Of a stretch of DNA of 64,000 bases, positions 9,492-21,903 are shown in pieces. The notes under the pieces were generated by a model. It saw only the letters and a list, made by a program, of their open reading frames with translations, made no database searches and was not told the DNA's origin. The position numbers were made by a program, and so were the translations under genes. The DNA is from Pseudomonas sp. GGS8 (GTDB lineage Bacteria > Pseudomonadota > Gammaproteobacteria > Pseudomonadales > Pseudomonadaceae): the NCBI RefSeq assembly GCF_024168645.1, contig NZ_JALJWF010000001.1, forward strand, positions 5,149,501 to 5,213,500, written 5' to 3'. Every line of letters begins with the position of its first letter. Positions within the stretch are counted from its first letter, which is position 1.

Positions 9492-11213
9492 TCAGGGTTG
9501 GCTCTGCGGGAATATCAGAATCTCCAGGTGGCCGCGCTGATAGCGCTTGCCATCAATGGGTAACATTTCGACCTCCTGCATTTCCGCGACACTGTTAACC
9601 TGCATCACCACACCGACTGCGCCTTTTTTGCGGGCCTCGGTCATCCATTGCCCGACGTTGTCCATGGTGACTTTACGTGACGCCATGGCGGGATCGTCGA
9701 GGCCATATTTCAGCTCGCCGACAGTGTTGAAAAGATCGACCTGAGGCCGCTTCAGTCGCCACGACAAGGCTGACGCCGCACCCAGATCGTTGCTGAGCAA
9801 CGATGTCGTCTGACTCAAGGCATCCAGATGCTCGGCGATAAACTGGTCAGGCATTTGGCTATTGACGATCTGTGACGGCATCGCTGCCGGCAACAACGCT
9901 ACCAGCAGCCAGATGCCGATTGCCGGCATGGCCCAGAACACCAATGGACGCAGCACCTGCAAGGCGTTGGAAATGATCCAGCCGAGCAACACGATGAACG
10001 CCAGGGACAGGGTGAACATCTCGGTGTTTTCGTAGACTTCTTTGGTGGCTTGCAGATACAGCAGGGCGATCAGGGCGCAGGTGGCGATGACGACGTTGAG
10101 CACGCCGTTGATGCGAATGATCCGGCCTCGTCCCTGATCCAACAGCGCCATCACTGCGTGCCCCATCAGCAACGCCAGAGGCAACAGACACGGCATGATG
10201 TAGGTCGGCAGTTTGCCGCTACTCAGGCTGAAGAACGCCAGCGGCAACAGCATCCAGAGCAACAGAAAACCGATCACGGGCTGGCGCTTTTGCTGCCAGG
10301 CCTGGACGAGTGTCGTTGGCAACAAGGCAGCCCACGGCAGGCTCGAGGCGGCCAGCAGCGGCAAATAGAACCACCACGGGCGCGCGTGTTGCGCATCTTC
10401 GCCAGCGAAGCGGCGGATGTGTTCGTGCCAGAAGAAAAACCGCCAGAAGTCCGGTTCCTGATGATGAATGGCAAGCACCCACGGCAGACAGACCACCGTC
10501 GCCACGACCACCGCCAGCGGCCCGTAGCGCAACAGCTCTCCCAGGCGTCGCTGCCAGATCATGTAGGGCAGGGCGATCAACACCGGCAACAACCAGGCGA
10601 GAAACCCTTTGGTCATGAAACCCATGCCGCAGGCAAAGCCCAACAGCGCCCAGCCGCCGAGTTTGCCGCGAGAGGAATGACTATCGATGGCAAACCACAA
10701 TGCGACCAGGCTCAAGTTCACCCAGAGCGTGAATTGCGGATCGAGGTTGGCGTATCCGGCTTGCCCGGCGATCAGGCCGAAGCTCATGTAGAGCAAGGTG
10801 CAGATGAAGCTTTTGCGCGGATCATTCCAGAATCGGCGGGCAATCAGGTACGTCAACCAGACACTCAGCCCGGTGCTCAGTGCCGAAGCGATACGCACAC
10901 CAAACAGGTTGTCGCCAAACACCGCTTGACCGATGGCGATCATCCAGTAACCGGCGATGGGTTTTTCGAAGTAGCGGATACCCATGAAATGTGGGGCCAC
11001 CCAGTTACCGCTCAGCAGCATTTCCTGACTGATCTGGCCATAACGGGTTTCATCGGGAATCCATAGACCATGGGTGACTAGCGGCAGCAGATAGAAAACC
11101 ACGTACGCCAGCAGCAGGCTGGGTACGATCCAGCGTTCAGTGATGGGCAGCGCACGCGCGGTGCCACGCAATAAAGAGCCGTCGGGGTGGGGCAACAAGT
11201 TATTGGACGTCAT
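9492..11213 (-). CDS. ArnT-like GT-C glycosyltransferase (family 39 type)
   Basis: A 573-residue paralogue of the preceding gene. It has the canonical first-loop motif ([20 protein letters not shown], then [20 protein letters not shown]), a string of hydrophobic segments to about residue 450 and a soluble tail. The [17 protein letters not shown] stretch also resembles ArnT-type proteins. It is first in a two-gene operon with the gene at 7935-9464. The arn biosynthesis genes (arnBCAD) are absent from the window, so the substrate may not be aminoarabinose. Confidence 0.85.
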   Translation of the reverse strand: MTSNNLLPHPDGSLLRGTARALPITERWIVPSLLLAYVVFYLLPLVTHGLWIPDETRYGQISQEMLLSGNWVAPHFMGIRYFEKPIAGYWMIAIGQAVFGDNLFGVRIASALSTGLSVWLTYLIARRFWNDPRKSFICTLLYMSFGLIAGQAGYANLDPQFTLWVNLSLVALWFAIDSHSSRGKLGGWALLGFACGMGFMTKGFLAWLLPVLIALPYMIWQRRLGELLRYGPLAVVVATVVCLPWVLAIHHQEPDFWRFFFWHEHIRRFAGEDAQHARPWWFYLPLLAASSLPWAALLPTTLVQAWQQKRQPVIGFLLLWMLLPLAFFSLSSGKLPTYIMPCLLPLALLMGHAVMALLDQGRGRIIRINGVLNVVIATCALIALLYLQATKEVYENTEMFTLSLAFIVLLGWIISNALQVLRPLVFWAMPAIGIWLLVALLPAAMPSQIVNSQMPDQFIAEHLDALSQTTSLLSNDLGAASALSWRLKRPQVDLFNTVGELKYGLDDPAMASRKVTMDNVGQWMTEARKKGAVGVVMQVNSVAEMQEVEMLPIDGKRYQRGHLEILIFPQSQP

Positions 11214-11408
11214 GACTCGACCTTGGCGCAGAAGGATGTTGTTCCGCTCGGTGCATGCTTGCTTGAGCGGAACGTCTTACATAGAGCAACGCAATAGCGA
11301 TTGGGATTACAGAAGTTGCGTCAGCCATCTAATGATTACGGACTAGTTATAGCTTGTCCGAACAAAAACGCTCTCTTGGCATCGACGTTTTTTATCACGA
11401 TTAGTGTT

Positions 11409-12122
11409 TCAAGGCTTTACGTGCAACAGCGTCTGCCAGTCATTGGCATTCACAATGCCGAGCACCAGAGGCTGCCCATCGGCGGCAATTTGCACGAACA
11501 AGGCACTGCCATACTCACTGGTCGTCGCGTGCTCGAAACCGGTCTGGGCTTCGAAATCACTGATGCAACCGCTGTGCGTGACCAGCACCAGATTTCGATG
11601 GGCTTGCTTGTGCGCCACCACATCGTTACGCAGGGTTTTGCCACAGCTGGCCAGCCATTCCTGAGTCATCGCGTCTTTGCCGAACATGTAGTGCGAGGTT
11701 TGCGCCGTGCGAGTCGCCGGGCTACTCAACACATCGGTCTGCGCCATGCCCAACTGGATAAAGCCTTGACCCACGGCGGTTGCGGCAGCGCTGCCGATTC
11801 GGGTGATGCCGTCGGCGGGACCAAGGCACGGATTGCTTGAGCGGTCGCAACGCTCGGCATGACGAACCAGCGCCACGACTTCGCCGGCTTGCCAGCGACT
11901 GACCAGACTGCTGGTCACCTCGGATTCGGCAGATGCCAGATTGACCGGAGATCTGGGCCACCAGACAAACCCCATGACGAGCGCAGCGATAACCAGCGCA
12001 GCTGTTGCCGCGATCAGTTTGCCGAGCCGCGATGTGATGATTCGTGCCGTTGGCAGCTTGCGTGATACATAATTAACCACGTTTTGTTTACCCGTCGGTG
12101 CGCAATAGAGAATAACTTTCAA
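11409..12122 (-). CDS. Membrane-anchored histidine phosphatase (PGM-like superfamily)
   Basis: About 237 residues: an N-terminal anchor (LIAATAALVIAALVMGFVWW) followed by a compact histidine-phosphatase domain with the RHG-type motif ALVRHAERCDRSS and the second catalytic His in VLVTHSGCISDF. Ais/PmrG heptose-phosphate phosphatases of lipopolysaccharide have this layout, and the adjacent ArnT-like genes fit a surface-glycolipid role. The open frame starts with TTG at 12122; an alternative GTG start lies at 12080, and neither has a strong ribosome site. Confidence 0.75.
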   Translation of the reverse strand: MKVILYCAPTGKQNVVNYVSRKLPTARIITSRLGKLIAATAALVIAALVMGFVWWPRSPVNLASAESEVTSSLVSRWQAGEVVALVRHAERCDRSSNPCLGPADGITRIGSAAATAVGQGFIQLGMAQTDVLSSPATRTAQTSHYMFGKDAMTQEWLASCGKTLRNDVVAHKQAHRNLVLVTHSGCISDFEAQTGFEHATTSEYGSALFVQIAADGQPLVLGIVNANDWQTLLHVKP

Positions 12123-12261
12123 ATACGACCCTGCGTAACAACGCTTGAAGGGCTATGGAAAAACACTAGTTCAAGGCAGGTGTCGGAGTAGTGAAAGGGA
12201 TGTGAAAATTTTGCATAGAAATATTTCACTGCTTATTTAGCTGGTTGTTGCAACGCTTGTC

Positions 12262-12278
12262 CTGTACACCACGTACAG
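12262..12278 (+). promoter_or_regulatory. Palindromic candidate operator upstream of the broken kinase
   Basis: CTGTAC and GTACAG are separated by 5 bases, a perfect 6+6 inverted repeat about 100 bases upstream of the kinase start. A second, looser inverted repeat (GTGAAA with TTTCAC) spans about 12200-12229. Both are candidate binding sites; no regulator can be assigned. Confidence 0.3.
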
Positions 12279-12379
12279 TGGTCTATGGTCTATCTTTGGT
12301 TCGCGCATCTCGGCTCAGCGGCATCGTCCCGATTCAGCAGATGGCGCGGTTTGAACCGGCAGCGGAGCCAAGCAACAGA

Positions 12380-13650
12380 ATGGATTTCAAGCAGAGCCTG
12401 AATAAACGGATTGTCATTGTATTTGCCTTGATGAGCACCTTGGTCGCGGGCGTATTTGCGATGGGCATCGTCGCGACCGTGCATGTGGTGGAGCGAAATC
12501 TCACGGCTTCCCGCCTGGTGGGGGGGCTGCGCCGCTTGCTGTTGATGGAAAACAGCGCCGGGTGGAGCCATCGGCCGGAGAAAGACGAACTGTTTTTCAT
12601 CCAGGACGGTCCGGGGACGATGGCGTTGGACACGGAGCTGGCGGCGCTTGCACCGGGTTTTCAGGAAATCCTCTACGCGGGTTCGAAGTACTACGCCATG
12701 GTGAACCTGGTGGGAGGGCGCAAATACGTTCTGTTGCGAGATCGGCGAAGCGTCGAACAGCGTGAACAGGTGTTGTTCTCGGTGGTGGTCGTCGGGTTCG
12801 TCTTGAGCATCTTGCTCGCGGTTTTGTTGGGCCGGTTGCTGGCCAGGCGTGTGATGGCGCCGGTCATTCGCCTGGCGCGTCAGGTCCGTCATCGCGATCA
12901 GTTGCTGGAACTGGCCCCTGCGCTTCATCCTGACTACGCGGCCGACGAAGTAGGAGAGCTGGCGCTTTCCTTCGTCAGACCCTGGGCCGATTACGTGAGG
13001 CACTGGGCCGGGAAAAACTCTTTACCAGCGATGTCAGCCACGAACTGCGCACGCCGTTGATGGTATTGGGCAGTTCCTGCGAATTGCTGCTAGCCAATCC
13101 CTCGCTTGACCGGCGCTCCGTGGCTCAAGTCAGTCGAATCGCCCGCGCGAGCGACGAAATGCGGCAATTGGTCGATACGTTTCTGATGCTGGCTCGCGAC
13201 CGGGAAGACTCCGATACCGCAGCGAGCGCGACGTTGAAAGAGGTTGCCGATGCGCTCGTGGATATCTGGGCGCCGCTGATCCGGGAAAAGGGCATCGAGT
13301 TTATCTACAACGATGAACAGGTTTCGTCGGATCGCCATAACCTGACGTTCCTGCGATCGGTCATGGGTAATTTGCTGCGCAATGCCTGGCATTACACCGA
13401 TCACGGCTACATCCGCCTGACCCTGCGGACGCGCGGTTTCAGCGTCGAAGACAGCGGCATAGGCATTTCGGAAGAAAAACGTTATGCGATGTTTCAACCG
13501 TTCGTTCGCGGTGACGAGCGCCGGGGAGAAGGCCTGGGACTGGGCCTTTCACTGGTCCAACGGATTTGTACCCATCAGAATTGGCGAGTGGAACTCAGTA
13601 GCCTTCAGCCCAACGGCTGTTGTTTCACCATTAAGCTGGAAGACGCCTGA
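12380..13650 (+). pseudogene. Sensor histidine kinase split by a one-base frameshift
   Basis: The first frame (12380 to about 12973) encodes MDFKQSLNKRIVIVFALMST, two membrane segments and a HAMP-like stretch ending ADEVGELALSF. The continuation FTSDVSHELRTPLMVLGSSC, the N-box NLLRNAWHYTDHG and G-boxes lie in another frame (12973-13650). The frames join at TTCCTTCGTCAG near 12971: adding one C restores SFRQTLGRLREALGREKLF, giving an uninterrupted kinase of about 423 residues. This is therefore a one-base deletion or a sequencing error. There is no adjacent response regulator. The start at 12380 is preceded by GGAG. Confidence 0.8.
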
Positions 13651-13659
13651 TGACTGTTC

Positions 13660-16127
<2,468 letters not shown>

Positions 16128-17486
16128 TCAGACGCTAAGCAACAAAAATTCCCGCTCCCAGGAGCTGATCACGCGCTTGAAGTTCTCGTGTTCGGCGCGC
16201 TTGACCGCGACATACCCCCGGACGAACTTGCTGCCCAGATAACGCTCGATGGTTTCGCACTCTTCCATGCGCGTGAGTGCATCCTCGATGGTGATCGGCA
16301 GACGCAAGTTGCGTCGCTCGTAGGCACGGCCCTGCACCGCGGCGCTCGGTTCGACCTGTTCGACCATGCCCAGGTAGCCGCACAACAGGCTCGCGGCGAT
16401 CGCCAGGTAAGGGTTGGCGTCGGCGCCCGGCAAGCGGTTTTCCACGCGCATGGCGTCGGGGCTTGAGGTCGGCACGCGCAGGCCGACGGTGCGGTTTTCT
16501 TCGCCCCATTCGACGTTGACCGGTGCCGAGGTGTCAGGCAGGAAGCGGCGGAACGAATTGACGTTGGGCGCGAACATCGGCAGCACGTTGGGGATGTACT
16601 TTTGCAGGCCGCCGATGTGGTGCCGGAACAGTTCGCTCATCTGCCCGTCGGCATCGGCGAAGATCGGCTGGCCAGTGGCGATGTCGACCACGCTTTGATG
16701 GATATGCATGGCACTGCCGGGCTCGTCACCAATGGGCTTGGCCATGAAGGTTGCGGTGACGTTGTGCTTGAGTGCCGCTTCGCGCAGGGTGCGTTTGAAC
16801 ACGGTGATCTGGTCTGCCAGGTCCAGCGCATCGCCATGACGGAAGTTGATTTCCATCTGCGCCGGGCCGTCTTCGTGGATCAGCGTGTCGAGGTCCAGTC
16901 CCTGGAGTTCGCACCAGTCGTAGACGTCTTCAAACAGCGGATCGAACTCGTTGGCGGCGTCGATGGAAAACGACTGACGACCGCTTTCCGCGCGCCCAGA
17001 ACGCCCCAGCGGTGCCTTGAGCGGCAAGTCCGGGTCTTCGCAGCGCTGGGTCAGGTAAAACTCCATTTCCGGCGCGACAATCGGCTGCCAGCCTTTGTCG
17101 GTATAGAGCTGCAGCACTTTCTTCAGCACGTTGCGCGGCGACAGTTCGATGGGGTTGCCGAATTTGTCGAAGGTGTCGTGGATCACGATGGCGGTGGGCT
17201 CGATGGCCCACGGCACCACGTAAACTGCGTCGGCGACGGGCTTGCAGACCATGTCGATGTCGGCCGGGTCGAGCAGGTCGTAGTAGATGTCGTCGTCGAC
17301 AAAGTCCCCGGTTACCGTTTGCAACAGCACACTTTCCGGCAGGCGCATGCCTCGCTCATGCAGGAACTTGTTGGTGGGTGCAATCTTGCCGCGAGCAATG
17401 CCGGTCAAGTCGCTGACCACACACTCGACCTCGGTAATCTTGTGATCTTTCAGCCACGTGAACAGCTGATCGAAAGGGACATTCAT
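16128..17486 (-). CDS. puuA: Gamma-glutamylputrescine synthetase (glutamine synthetase family)
   Basis: 452 residues of the glutamine synthetase superfamily, matching the PuuA/SpuI length. The ATG at 17486 is chosen for its GAGGT and the family-like start MNVPFDQLFTWLKDHKITEV; the frame extends 36 codons upstream without support. Motifs include the N-terminal beta-grasp (DLTGIARGKIAPTNKFL), EMEFYLTQRC, the ATP-site AMHIHQSVVD and the active-site stretch ENRTVGLRVP. It joins glutamate to putrescine, the first step of the Puu pathway, and is the first gene of the cluster with potF and puuB. A divergent AraC gene lies 162 bases away. Confidence 0.87.
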   Translation of the reverse strand: MNVPFDQLFTWLKDHKITEVECVVSDLTGIARGKIAPTNKFLHERGMRLPESVLLQTVTGDFVDDDIYYDLLDPADIDMVCKPVADAVYVVPWAIEPTAIVIHDTFDKFGNPIELSPRNVLKKVLQLYTDKGWQPIVAPEMEFYLTQRCEDPDLPLKAPLGRSGRAESGRQSFSIDAANEFDPLFEDVYDWCELQGLDLDTLIHEDGPAQMEINFRHGDALDLADQITVFKRTLREAALKHNVTATFMAKPIGDEPGSAMHIHQSVVDIATGQPIFADADGQMSELFRHHIGGLQKYIPNVLPMFAPNVNSFRRFLPDTSAPVNVEWGEENRTVGLRVPTSSPDAMRVENRLPGADANPYLAIAASLLCGYLGMVEQVEPSAAVQGRAYERRNLRLPITIEDALTRMEECETIERYLGSKFVRGYVAVKRAEHENFKRVISSWEREFLLLSV

Positions 17487-17648
17487 AAAGACCTCATTGT
17501 GGGTTTGATTAACGCCGGGGAGGGCGGCCTCATCCACCAGACACTTCCCCTGTGGCGCGTTGACGACTATCTTGGGTGAGCCTCGGCGTTCCATCTATCC
17601 ACTTTCAGCAGCACCAAAACGCACCAAACGAGTGCGTAAGGTCATCCC

Positions 17649-18575
17649 ATGACAGCGTGCAATCCGTTACAGGTTCGAGCCTTCAACACCGCCGACGTGG
17701 CCGAGCAGATCCGCGCCACACCGGGTTGGGTGCAGCACTATCAGCAGATGTCACCGGGGCATTTCGCCGGGCGGGTGCGCTATCTGGACTTGCAAGGCGT
17801 GGAGATTTACGAAGAACAGATGAACACCCGGGTCGAGCAGAATTTCAGCGCTCCGGAAGGCTCGCTGGCGTTCTGTTTCGATCGCAATGACAACTCGCTG
17901 TACATGTTGAACGGCGAGAGCCGCAACATCTGGATCACCCCGGAGAACTACCAGGAAATCGCCGTGGTGTTCGGGCCGCAATTCGTTCAACGGCATGGCC
18001 TGGACGTGGCGCGGCTCGAAGGCTTGTTCATGTCGCCGCTCAATTGCGGGCAGAACGCGCTGTTCAGCCGCTGGTTGAGCGGCACCCTGACGCGACTGGA
18101 GCAGACGCTGGATCCGCCGAGCAAAGAGGCATTGACCCAGCAGTTGCTGGAGGACTGTTTGTTCATCCTCGATAACGCCTGTGTGTGCCTGGATCGCGCA
18201 GGCTTGCAGCGCCGGGCCGAAGAGCGAACGATCATGAAGCGCGTCGCTGAATGGGCCGCCGATACCCCGGAAGAAACCCTCAATTTGCTGGAACTGTCCC
18301 AGGTGGCCGGGGTTTCGTTGCGTCAGTTGCAGCAGGCGTTCAAGGCGTACACCGGGATGACACCCACGCATTGGTTGCGCTTGCGTCGGCTCAACAGCGC
18401 GCGCCGTGAATTGCTCAGCCGAACTGACAAGGAAACGACGGTCGCGCAAGTGGCGATGCACTGGTCATTCTGGCATTTGGGGCGGTTTTCCAGCAGTTAT
18501 CGAGCGTTGTTCCAGGAGTTTCCCAGCCAGACGCTCGCCCGCCAACACAGTGGACCTTGTCGGAGGTCATCATGA
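17649..18575 (+). CDS. AraC-family transcriptional regulator
   Basis: 308 residues: an N-terminal ligand/oligomerisation domain and a C-terminal double helix-turn-helix (LNLLELSQVAGVSLRQLQQA, then FKAYTGMTPTHWLRLRRLNS and the WSFWHLGRFSSSYRALFQEF segment, a variant of the family signature). Its divergent position next to puuA suggests it regulates polyamine use, but FeaR/EutR-like regulators of other amines look similar. The 3' end overlaps the next small gene by ATGA. Confidence 0.85.
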   Translation: MTACNPLQVRAFNTADVAEQIRATPGWVQHYQQMSPGHFAGRVRYLDLQGVEIYEEQMNTRVEQNFSAPEGSLAFCFDRNDNSLYMLNGESRNIWITPENYQEIAVVFGPQFVQRHGLDVARLEGLFMSPLNCGQNALFSRWLSGTLTRLEQTLDPPSKEALTQQLLEDCLFILDNACVCLDRAGLQRRAEERTIMKRVAEWAADTPEETLNLLELSQVAGVSLRQLQQAFKAYTGMTPTHWLRLRRLNSARRELLSRTDKETTVAQVAMHWSFWHLGRFSSSYRALFQEFPSQTLARQHSGPCRRSS

Positions 18576-18883
18576 GTCGGTTATCGTCTTTTAGCCTGTG
18601 TGTTGTCATGTCGATGGCCTGTACGCAGGTTCAGGCCGAAACGGTCGTGCCCTTGAAAGGGCAGAGTTCGCAACAGATCCAGCGGGACATCAACGATTGT
18701 CGCAATGTCGCGGCCAGTCAGAGCAGCTCAAACCTGTCGCCTTCGGAGGGCGCTGCTGACGGGGCGACGAGTGCTGAGGTACGAGGACGTCAGCATGACG
18801 AGTTTTATGAGGGCGCCGAGGACAAGGTGAAACAGGACGATCCCGGTTGCCTGCAAGGGCGGGGTTATCAGGTCACACCCTGA
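18572..18883 (+). CDS. Small secreted protein of unknown function
   Basis: 103 residues with a Sec signal peptide (MSRLSSFSLCVVMSMACTQV, cleavage probably after QAE or QVQA) and a polar, glutamine- and serine-rich mature part containing two cysteines (INDCRNVAASQ and DDPGCLQGRGYQV) that could form a disulphide. The ATG overlaps the AraC stop and CGGAGG sits 9 bases upstream, so translation is coupled. I do not recognise the family; short periplasmic proteins with an INDCRN-like segment are common in Pseudomonas. Confidence 0.65.
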   Translation: MSRLSSFSLCVVMSMACTQVQAETVVPLKGQSSQQIQRDINDCRNVAASQSSSNLSPSEGAADGATSAEVRGRQHDEFYEGAEDKVKQDDPGCLQGRGYQVTP

Positions 18884-19079
18884 GCGCCCACTTCCTGCGC
18901 CGGTATAGCGTTGGCAGCGGGTGGGGAAGGCGCATTGGCCGGTCGACCAGCGGAAGGCACGGCTCGCCATAGAATTGGCCTGGTGATGTTTTGCCTGCCA
19001 CTGATCTTGTTGATCCGCACGACGCGTGTCTGAATACGAGTGCGGTTTGAATCGTAAACACACCAGGAGCAGCTTCGGG

Positions 19080-19631
19080 ATGACAGAAGAGGGACTCAAT
19101 ACCAATAGGCCTGATGCTCAAGCAGTTATCGCCGCACTCCATCTCGAACCTCACCTGGAGGGTGGTTTCTACCGCAGAACCTTTCAGGCGGATCACCGCG
19201 CCATGGTTGAGACCGAAGGAGGCCGGCGTTACTTGCTGACCTCCATCTATTACCTCTTGACCCAGGATTCGCCGATTGGCCATTTCCATCTGAATCAGTC
19301 CGATATCGTGCATTACTACCATCTGGGCGACCCGATTCAGTACAGCCTGATTTTCGCGGACGGTTCATTGAAAACCGTGGTGATGGGCAGCGACGTGATT
19401 GCGGGTCAGTGCCTGCAGCTGCACGTGCCGGGCGGCGTCTGGAAGGCTTCGCAACTGATGAATGGAACGGCGGGCTATGGCTTGATCAGTGAAGCCGTTG
19501 CACCGGGGTTTGATTATGCGGATATGCAGTTGGGGACCCGGCGCAAGCTCAGCGAGATGTTTCCCGAGCATTCGGAGTTATTTGAAAAGCTGACAGCGGA
19601 TCAGGGATTGGAGCCAGAAATGATTCCGTGA
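19080..19631 (+). CDS. Cupin family protein (DUF985 type)
   Basis: 183 residues of the DUF985 cupin fold: LHLEPHLEGGFYRRTFQADH, YYLLTQDSPIGHFHLNQSDI, VHYYHLGDPIQYSLIFADGS, VPGGVWKASQLM and a C-terminal VAPGFDYADMQLG. The repeated HFH and HYYHLG motifs make the usual cupin metal/ligand pocket. The start at 19080 follows GGAG in CACCAGGAGCAG; an earlier start at 19026 lacks support. The enzymatic activity of the family is poorly defined. Its last 31 bases overlap the convergent response-regulator gene. Confidence 0.82.
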   Translation: MTEEGLNTNRPDAQAVIAALHLEPHLEGGFYRRTFQADHRAMVETEGGRRYLLTSIYYLLTQDSPIGHFHLNQSDIVHYYHLGDPIQYSLIFADGSLKTVVMGSDVIAGQCLQLHVPGGVWKASQLMNGTAGYGLISEAVAPGFDYADMQLGTRRKLSEMFPEHSELFEKLTADQGLEPEMIP

Positions 19632-20251
19632 TCGATCGCGTATTTTACGAGGGCGGCGGGTTTGTCGATGTTGAGCTTGCGGCGGATGCTCAGGCGATGG
19701 GTTTCTACCGTCCTGACGCTGATGTCCAGCTCGCGAGCCATTTCCTTGTTGTTCAACCCTTGAGCCATTTTGTACAGCACCTGGCTCTCGCGCGGAGTCA
19801 GTTCATTGTCGGTACTTTTATCGGCGATAAGCCTCTGGGCGATTTCGGCACTGTAGAACGTCCCGCCGCTGACAATGGCTTCGATGGCCGCAATGATTTC
19901 CCGTGAAGGCGCGTTCTTCAGCACATAGCCGCTGGCGCCCGAACGAACCGATTCACTGACGTATTCGTAGTTGTCGTACATGCTCAGCACCAGCACCTTG
20001 AGCGATGGGTACTGGCTGCGTAACAGCCGGGTCAGCTCGAGCCCGTTGATGTCCTTCAGGCTGATGTCGACCAACAACAGATCTGGTTGGCAGCGCCCGA
20101 CCATCTCGATGGCATCGGCGCCATTCTCGGCTTCGCCCACCACTTCCAGCGGAACCATGACCGCCAACAGCGATTTGATGCCATCGCGGACCAGGGAGTG
20201 ATCGTCGACCAGGGCAACGCGGATCGGGTAGGGCAGGTTCATTGCAGGCAT
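19601..20251 (-). CDS. NarL/LuxR-type response regulator
   Basis: 216 residues: receiver domain (RVALVDDHSLVRDGIKSLLA, phosphorylation at D62 in LLLVDISLKD) and a LuxR HTH (LTPRESQVLYKMAQGLNNKE, then DISVRTVETHRLSIRRKLN). It lies 24 bases downstream of the cache-domain kinase and forms a two-component pair with it. The pair faces away from cstA, whose upstream region carries an array of TACGTA palindromes, so cstA is the obvious candidate target (inference). Confidence 0.9.
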   Translation of the reverse strand: MPAMNLPYPIRVALVDDHSLVRDGIKSLLAVMVPLEVVGEAENGADAIEMVGRCQPDLLLVDISLKDINGLELTRLLRSQYPSLKVLVLSMYDNYEYVSESVRSGASGYVLKNAPSREIIAAIEAIVSGGTFYSAEIAQRLIADKSTDNELTPRESQVLYKMAQGLNNKEMARELDISVRTVETHRLSIRRKLNIDKPAALVKYAIDHGIISGSNP

Positions 20252-20275
20252 TCACTCTAATTGTTAGGGGTTGAG

Positions 20276-21637
20276 TCAGCGTTCTGCAGCAGGTGGTTTC
20301 ATCGGTAGCAGCACGTCCAGCTCACTTTTTCCCGGCATCGAGGTCAGGTCGAACCGACCGCCGAAATGCTCGACTCGTTCTCGGATATTACGCAGGCCAA
20401 TGCCAGCCTGGCGACGTTCGACCTGGGCAACATTGAAGCCTATGCCATCATCGATCACCGTCAACCGTACGGACTTTTCGCAACCGTGCAGGGTAATGAT
20501 GACGTGTTTTGCCTGGGCGTGGCGTTCGATGTTGGTCAGGCCTTCTTGCACAATGCGAAACAACGAGGCGGCGGCGCCATCAGCCAAGTGACAGTCGAAT
20601 TCGTTATCGTTGAAGGTTACAACAAGACCGCTGCGTTGCTCGAACTCGGCGGCGAGTTGACCGATCGCCGCCGGCAGGCCAAGGGTGTCGAGCAGCGACG
20701 AGCGCAGGTCGTGGGAAAGGCTGCGAACCTCGCCAATCGCTTCCCCCAGGCGCTCGGTGGCGTCTCTTAAAATGCTTAAGCCCTTGTCTTGTCCATTCTC
20801 CAACACATGGCTGGCCAGTTCGAATTGAAACTTGATAGAGACCAGCAGCTGGCTGATGCCGTCGTGCAGCTCTCGGGAAACCCGCGAACGCTCTTCCTCC
20901 TGCAAGCTGACGATGCGTTGGGTGAGGCGCTGCAGTTTTTTGTCGGCCAGGCGATGTTCGCTGACGTTCAGCGTCATGCCGCTGGCGAACACAAACAGCA
21001 CTGCCACAAGCGCCACTGCGGCAATCGCCAGCATGGTTGTGCGGATGCCCTGAGCCACCTCGGCACGCGCTTGCTGGGTGGCGCGTTCAACGTCTTCAAG
21101 GTAGATACCGGTGCCGAGCATCCAGCCCCAACGATCGAGCATCACTACGTAGGCGAGCTTGTCGGTCACTTGGCCGGAAGAGGGTTTGTTCCAGGCGTAA
21201 CGTTGAAAGCCTTCGCCGGATGCCGCGCTTTTGAGCAACGCCTGGATTACGGGCAGGCCGTGAGGGTCTTTCATGTCCCACAGGTATTGGCCCACCAGCT
21301 CTGACTGGCGTGCGTGCATCAGGCTGCGGCCCTCGCGGTCGTAGACGAAGAAGTAGCCATTGATGCCAAAGCTGAGTTTGCGCAGTTCTTCCAGCACTTG
21401 TTGCTGTGCGTGTTCATCACCGCGACCGTTGTCGTACAGCGGCGCGATCAGGCTTTGCGCCATTTCCACGTAGTTTTTCAGTTCTGCGCGCTTGCTGGCC
21501 AGAATGCTGTCTTCGATCAGTTGCGCCTGTTGATCACCCAGTTGACGGTTCAGGGAAATCACCAGCGCGCAGATGACCGCGATCGCCAACACCAGCGGCA
21601 GAATCCCGAGCGCGACGATTTTGTGTTTGAGCTGCAT
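20276..21637 (-). CDS. Cache-domain sensor histidine kinase (HisKA_3 type)
   Basis: 453 residues. The ATG at 21637 has CAGGAG upstream and yields an immediate TM (HKIVALGILPLVLAIAVICA). The periplasmic single-Cache sensor has FGINGYFFVYDREGRSLMHA and WGWMLGTGIYLEDVE, followed by TM2, a linker helix and a HisKA_3 domain with ERSRVSRELHDGISQLLVSI (His in ELHDG). The ATPase part includes HVIITLHGCEKSVRLTVIDD and RRQAGIGLRNIRERVEHFGG. Single-Cache kinases of this type commonly sense small carboxylates, which would suit control of the divergent pyruvate-type transporter. Confidence 0.9.
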   Translation of the reverse strand: MQLKHKIVALGILPLVLAIAVICALVISLNRQLGDQQAQLIEDSILASKRAELKNYVEMAQSLIAPLYDNGRGDEHAQQQVLEELRKLSFGINGYFFVYDREGRSLMHARQSELVGQYLWDMKDPHGLPVIQALLKSAASGEGFQRYAWNKPSSGQVTDKLAYVVMLDRWGWMLGTGIYLEDVERATQQARAEVAQGIRTTMLAIAAVALVAVLFVFASGMTLNVSEHRLADKKLQRLTQRIVSLQEEERSRVSRELHDGISQLLVSIKFQFELASHVLENGQDKGLSILRDATERLGEAIGEVRSLSHDLRSSLLDTLGLPAAIGQLAAEFEQRSGLVVTFNDNEFDCHLADGAAASLFRIVQEGLTNIERHAQAKHVIITLHGCEKSVRLTVIDDGIGFNVAQVERRQAGIGLRNIRERVEHFGGRFDLTSMPGKSELDVLLPMKPPAAER

Positions 21638-21723
21638 CTCTACTCCTGGCCAGACCGAGGGAGGGCGAAGGCCCGGCATCATATGCCAAAGATACGCGCC
21701 TGCGGCTGTGATGAAACACAAAA

Positions 21724-21872
21724 CCTGTGGGAGCGGGCTGTGGCGAGGGGGCTTGCCCCCGTTGGGCAGCGAAGCAGCCTCAAAAAAAAAATCTCTGATG
21801 TACCAAAGATTTTGTGAGTGCTACGCACTCAAACGGGGGCAAGCCCCCTCGCCACAGCCCGCTCCCACAGGG
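21724..21872. repeat. REPIN (inverted REP doublet)
   Basis: Two REP-like arms of about 40 bases in opposite orientation (21724-21762 and 21832-21872) begin and end with CCTGTGGGAGCGGGCTGTGG and its complement; each also contains a GGGGGCTTGCCCCC palindrome. The spacer includes a 10-A run. This is the usual Pseudomonas REPIN layout, mobilised in trans by a RAYT transposase. It lies between the kinase promoter and the cstA control region. Confidence 0.85.
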
Positions 21873-21903
21873 AGTTGCGTTTCAACTGACAGATCAGTGG
21901 CAT

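Noticed and set aside
21781..21792. Ten-A run as a phase-variable tract
   Set aside because: It lies in the spacer of a REPIN, not in a gene or an obvious promoter.
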